DNA of 64,000 nucleotides from FEN-1219 sp036563665 (GTDB lineage Bacteria > Pseudomonadota > Gammaproteobacteria > Steroidobacterales > Rariloculaceae), in the NCBI GenBank assembly GCA_036563665.1, contig DATCLY010000069.1:1-64000 (forward strand), given 5' to 3'. Below, piece after piece: positions 61,747 through 64,000 of this stretch (position 1 is the stretch's first letter; each line of letters opens with the position of its first letter). Under the pieces are notes generated by a model. It saw only the letters and a program-made list of their open reading frames with translations. It was not told the DNA's origin and ran no database searches. The translations under genes and the position numbers were made by a program.

Positions 61747-62337
61747 ATGCGCCGGCTCCTGCTCGCCTCCACCTCCCCGTACCGCCGCGAGCTGCTCGCG
61801 CGGCTCGGCCTCCCCTTCGAGACCCTGGCGCCCCGCGCGGACGAGACGCCCCGCTCGGGCGAGCCGCCGCGGGAGCTCGCCCTGAGGCTCGCCAGGGCCA
61901 AGGCGGAGAGCGCGTTGCCCACGGACGCCGTCGTGATCGGCTCCGATCAGGTGCCGTCGCTCGACGGCCGGCCGCTCGCGAAGCCGGGCTCGCACGCGGC
62001 CGCCCTCGAGCAGCTCCTCGCCTGCCAGGGCAAGACCGTGGCCTTCTACACGGCCGTCGTGGTCATCGACGCCGCCGACGGGCGCCGCTGGGAGACCGTG
62101 GACCGCACGGACGTGGCCTTCCGCACCCTCGGGCGGGACGATCTCGACCGCTACCTCGCCGCCGAGCGCCCCTACGACTGCGCCGGGGGCTTCAAGGCGG
62201 AGGGGCTCGGGGTGGTCCTGTTCGAGCGCATCGTCTCGGAGGACCCCACGGCGCTCATCGGTTTGCCGCTCATCGCCCTCGCGCGGATGCTCAGGGAAGC
62301 GGGGCTGGACCCGCTCGCTCCGCGCCGAGCCCCGTGA
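61747..62337 (+). CDS. yceF: Maf-family nucleotide pyrophosphatase YceF (m7GTP type)
   Basis: A 196-residue Maf protein. LLLASTSPYRRELLARLGLP and IGSDQVPSLDG match the YceF subfamily (Gly-Ser-Asp-Gln-Val), which hydrolyses m7GTP to its monophosphate; the YhdE subfamily has a different motif. DETPRSGEPP and PYDCAGGFKAEGLG are further YceF-like segments. It is convergent with rluC and overlaps its 3' end by 47 nt. Confidence 0.95.
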   Translation: MRRLLLASTSPYRRELLARLGLPFETLAPRADETPRSGEPPRELALRLARAKAESALPTDAVVIGSDQVPSLDGRPLAKPGSHAAALEQLLACQGKTVAFYTAVVVIDAADGRRWETVDRTDVAFRTLGRDDLDRYLAAERPYDCAGGFKAEGLGVVLFERIVSEDPTALIGLPLIALARMLREAGLDPLAPRRAP

Positions 62338-63277
62338 GGGCGTCGAGCACGGCCTTGAGGTCCTCCGGCAACGGCACGCTGACCTCGAACGGCTCGCCGC
62401 TGTCCGGCCAGGTGAACGCCACGGCGTGCGCATGCAGGAACAGCCGGTCGAGGCCGAGCGCGGCGAGCCGGCGGTTGAAGGCTTCGTCGCCATAGCGGTC
62501 GTCGCCGGCCAGCGGGTGGCCGATGTGGGCCGCGTGCACGCGGATCTGGTGCGTCCGGCCCGTCCCGAGGGCGATCTCCACGAACGACGCCTCGGCCCCG
62601 TACGGCTCGAGCAGCCGGAACACGGTGCGGGACGGCTTGCCGTCCGCGGCCACGCTGACCCACGCCTCGCCGCCCCGGTGGCGCACGGACAGCGGCGCGT
62701 CCACCTCGACGGTGGCCCGGCGCAGGCGGCCCCGGACGAGGCCGAGGTAGCGCTTGTCCACCTGACCCTCCCGGAGCAGCGCGTGGAGCGTGCGCAGGGC
62801 GCTGCGCTTCTTCGCGACGAGCAGGCAGCCCGAGGTGGCGCGGTCCAGGCGATGCACGAGCTCGAGCGTGCGCGCCTCGGGCCGCAGCACGCGCAGCGCC
62901 TCGATGCAGCCGAACGACAGGCCGCTGCCACCGTGCACGGCCACGCCGGCCGGCTTGTCGAGCACGAGCAGGCGGGCGTCCTCGTAGACGATGCGCGCCT
63001 CGAGCCACGCGACCCCCGAGGGACCCGGGCTCGCCGCCGCGCGGGCCGCCGTGCGCACCGGCGGCAGCCGCACGCGGTCGCCCGGCTGCAGCCGGTAGCT
63101 CGGCGCGGCACGGCCCGAGTTCACGCGCACCTGCCCGGAGCGGATCAGGCGATAGACGTGGCTGCGCGGCACGCCCTTCAGCGCCCCGAGCACGAAATTG
63201 TCGAGGCGCTGCCCCGCCGCGTCCTCGTCGACCACGCGCTGGCGGGCGGGGGTGCCTGCTTTTTCCGGTAGATTCAA
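62291..63277 (-). CDS. rluC: 23S rRNA pseudouridine synthase RluC
   Basis: A protein of about 328 residues. An S4 RNA-binding domain (AGQRLDNFVLGALKGVPRSH, YRLIRSGQVRVNSGR) precedes the RluA-type catalytic domain with the active-site Asp in LVHRLDRATSGCLLVAKK. It isomerises uridines of 23S rRNA equivalent to 955, 2504 and 2580. No ATG lies near the N-terminus; TTG 63277 is used because it gives the usual short leader, while a GTG 13 codons further in and an upstream TTG at 63346 are alternatives. Divergent from rne, as in E. coli. Confidence 0.93.
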   Translation of the reverse strand: MNLPEKAGTPARQRVVDEDAAGQRLDNFVLGALKGVPRSHVYRLIRSGQVRVNSGRAAPSYRLQPGDRVRLPPVRTAARAAASPGPSGVAWLEARIVYEDARLLVLDKPAGVAVHGGSGLSFGCIEALRVLRPEARTLELVHRLDRATSGCLLVAKKRSALRTLHALLREGQVDKRYLGLVRGRLRRATVEVDAPLSVRHRGGEAWVSVAADGKPSRTVFRLLEPYGAEASFVEIALGTGRTHQIRVHAAHIGHPLAGDDRYGDEAFNRRLAALGLDRLFLHAHAVAFTWPDSGEPFEVSVPLPEDLKAVLDALTGLGAERAGPAPLP

Positions 63278-63288
63278 CGTCGTACGAA

Positions 63289-63316
63289 TTGAGCCGGAGG
63301 CTTCGTGTGCTATAGT
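63289..63316 (+). promoter_or_regulatory. Predicted rne promoter
   Basis: TTGAGC (63289-63294), 16-nt spacer, TATAGT (63311-63316). Transcription from here would give a leader of about 355 nt before the rne ATG, similar in size to the long E. coli rne leader. Confidence 0.55.
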
Positions 63317-63680
63317 AGCCGGCGGGGTTCCGCCCGTGTTGGGCAACCAGCTAAGCGACCCCTTAAAGCCTTATTCCAGGCGGCGGCTCCAACGGGCGTA
63401 CAGGAGCGCCTGTTCAGGCGTGACTCTTCGGTCGGCGGCGCCGCCAGTTTGCTATAGCAATTCGCCGGCGAAACCCGGAGCTCGGGACGCCGCGGTTGTC
63501 GTAGCGCCGTCGGCTCCCGTCGCCAAGCAGCGTCAACGACAAGAGACGGATCGGAGCCGGGCGGCGCCGAGCGAGGCTCGATGATACAGCCCATCCAACT
63601 GCTGCTCCTCTTCTGCGCCAGCTCGCCGACCGCGGTGGTACACACCGAGCCCTCCTGCCGGCTGAAGGGACCACTCACTC
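63317..63680 (+). promoter_or_regulatory. Long rne 5' leader
   Basis: About 360 nt with no gene between the predicted promoter and rne. Short complementary stretches are present (GGAGCGCC/GGCG..., CGGCGGCGCCGCC around 63433-63446, GCTATAGC near 63452). In E. coli the rne leader folds into hairpins that RNase E senses to limit its own synthesis; the same position and length here suggest the same control, but I did not derive the fold. Confidence 0.45.
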
Positions 63681-64000
63681 ATGAAGCGCATGCTAGTCAA
63701 CGCCACGCAGCGAGAAGAGCTGCGTGTGGCCATGGTCGATGGCCAGAAGCTTTACGACCTGGACATCGAGGTACCTTCGCGAGAGCAACGTAAAGCCAAC
63801 ATCTACAAAGGACGCATCACGCGGATCGAGCCGAGCCTCGAGGCCGCGTTCGTCGACTACGGCGCGCAGCGCCACGGGTTCCTGCCGCTCAAGGAGATTT
63901 CCAGCGAATACTTCCTGCGCGAAGTCCCGCCCGGCGAGCGCGTCCAGATCAAGGAGGTCCTGAAGGAAGGCCAGGAGATCGTCGTCCAGGTGGACAAGGA
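63681..64000 (+). CDS. rne: Ribonuclease E, N-terminal part (cut by window end)
   Basis: The first 106 codons of RNase E, the essential endonuclease for mRNA decay and rRNA/tRNA maturation and degradosome scaffold. MKRMLVNATQREELRVAMVD and YDLDIEVPSREQRKANIYKG, then GRITRIEPSLEAAFVDYGAQ, are nearly as in E. coli, including the S1 domain with HGFLPLKEIS. The S1 domain, DNase I-like site and zinc link continue beyond the window. Confidence 0.96.
   Translation, partial: MKRMLVNATQREELRVAMVDGQKLYDLDIEVPSREQRKANIYKGRITRIEPSLEAAFVDYGAQRHGFLPLKEISSEYFLREVPPGERVQIKEVLKEGQEIVVQVDK

Overview
The window looks like the chromosome of a high-GC gammaproteobacterium. Three gene blocks match the Escherichia coli order: yceF / yceD-rpmF-plsX-fabH next to rluC and rne; clpS-clpA convergent with aat-infA; and ftsK-lolA-...-serS. 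A lexA-imuA-imuB-dnaE2 mutagenesis cassette, a type II secretion gene group and REP-type palindromes fit a free-living member of a deep-branching, Xanthomonadales/Nevskiales/Steroidobacterales-like lineage. That placement is inference; no rRNA is present.

Layout. 1-4.3 kb: a small exported DUF6152 protein with a Tat-exported metallo-beta-lactamase-fold protein, aquaporin, a secreted cysteine-paired RCC1 lipoprotein and a RidA protein. 4.4-11.6 kb: a large cyclase/AAA/TPR protein, a GC-poorer gap, tRNA-Ala, an ABC exporter, a 96-residue protein and a membrane protein. 11.6-17.8 kb: a minus-strand operon of exported proteins (MBL-fold protein, c-type cytochrome of the DUF1587/1592/1588/1585 class, DUF1552 Tat protein, ankyrin protein). 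17.9-20.6 kb: serine-glyoxylate aminotransferase divergent from an exported FMN-dependent 2-hydroxyacid oxidase carrying a CxxCH motif. 20.9-29 kb: a four-gene operon ending in yjbQ, tRNA-Ser, an M23 peptidase, an operon of TIM-barrel protein, dusB and esterase, and a second DUF6152 protein. 29-44.3 kb: malate synthase G, MarC protein, PAS histidine kinase, serS/vanZ/lolA/ftsK, a GNAT-like protein, aat, infA, clpA and clpS. 44.5-50.4 kb: gspCDEF closed by a terminator. 50.5-56.9 kb: a small acidic protein, then lexA-imuA-imuB-dnaE2 with two SOS boxes. 57-58.8 kb: an Lpp-like lipoprotein convergent with an L,D-transpeptidase. 58.9-64 kb: the fatty-acid/ribosome block, yceF, rluC and the 5' end of rne.

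The most unusual non-coding content is a repeat family. Short REP palindromes (core GGAGCGGCTTTCCAGCCGCGATC) occur in many gaps. Five of the gaps' elements are larger: about 95-117 nt double hairpins whose arms differ between copies yet stay complementary. They lie in four gaps, all between convergent genes (20.7, 29.1, 34.1, 34.4 and 57.7 kb). One REP copy abuts dnaE2 and appears to supply its start codon.

Functional themes: glyoxylate handling (2-hydroxyacid oxidase, aminotransferase, a hydroxypyruvate-isomerase-like protein, malate synthase G), envelope construction (lolA, lpp, L,D-transpeptidase, M23 peptidase, plsX, fabH), the SOS mutasome, and exported redox-associated proteins of unknown role.
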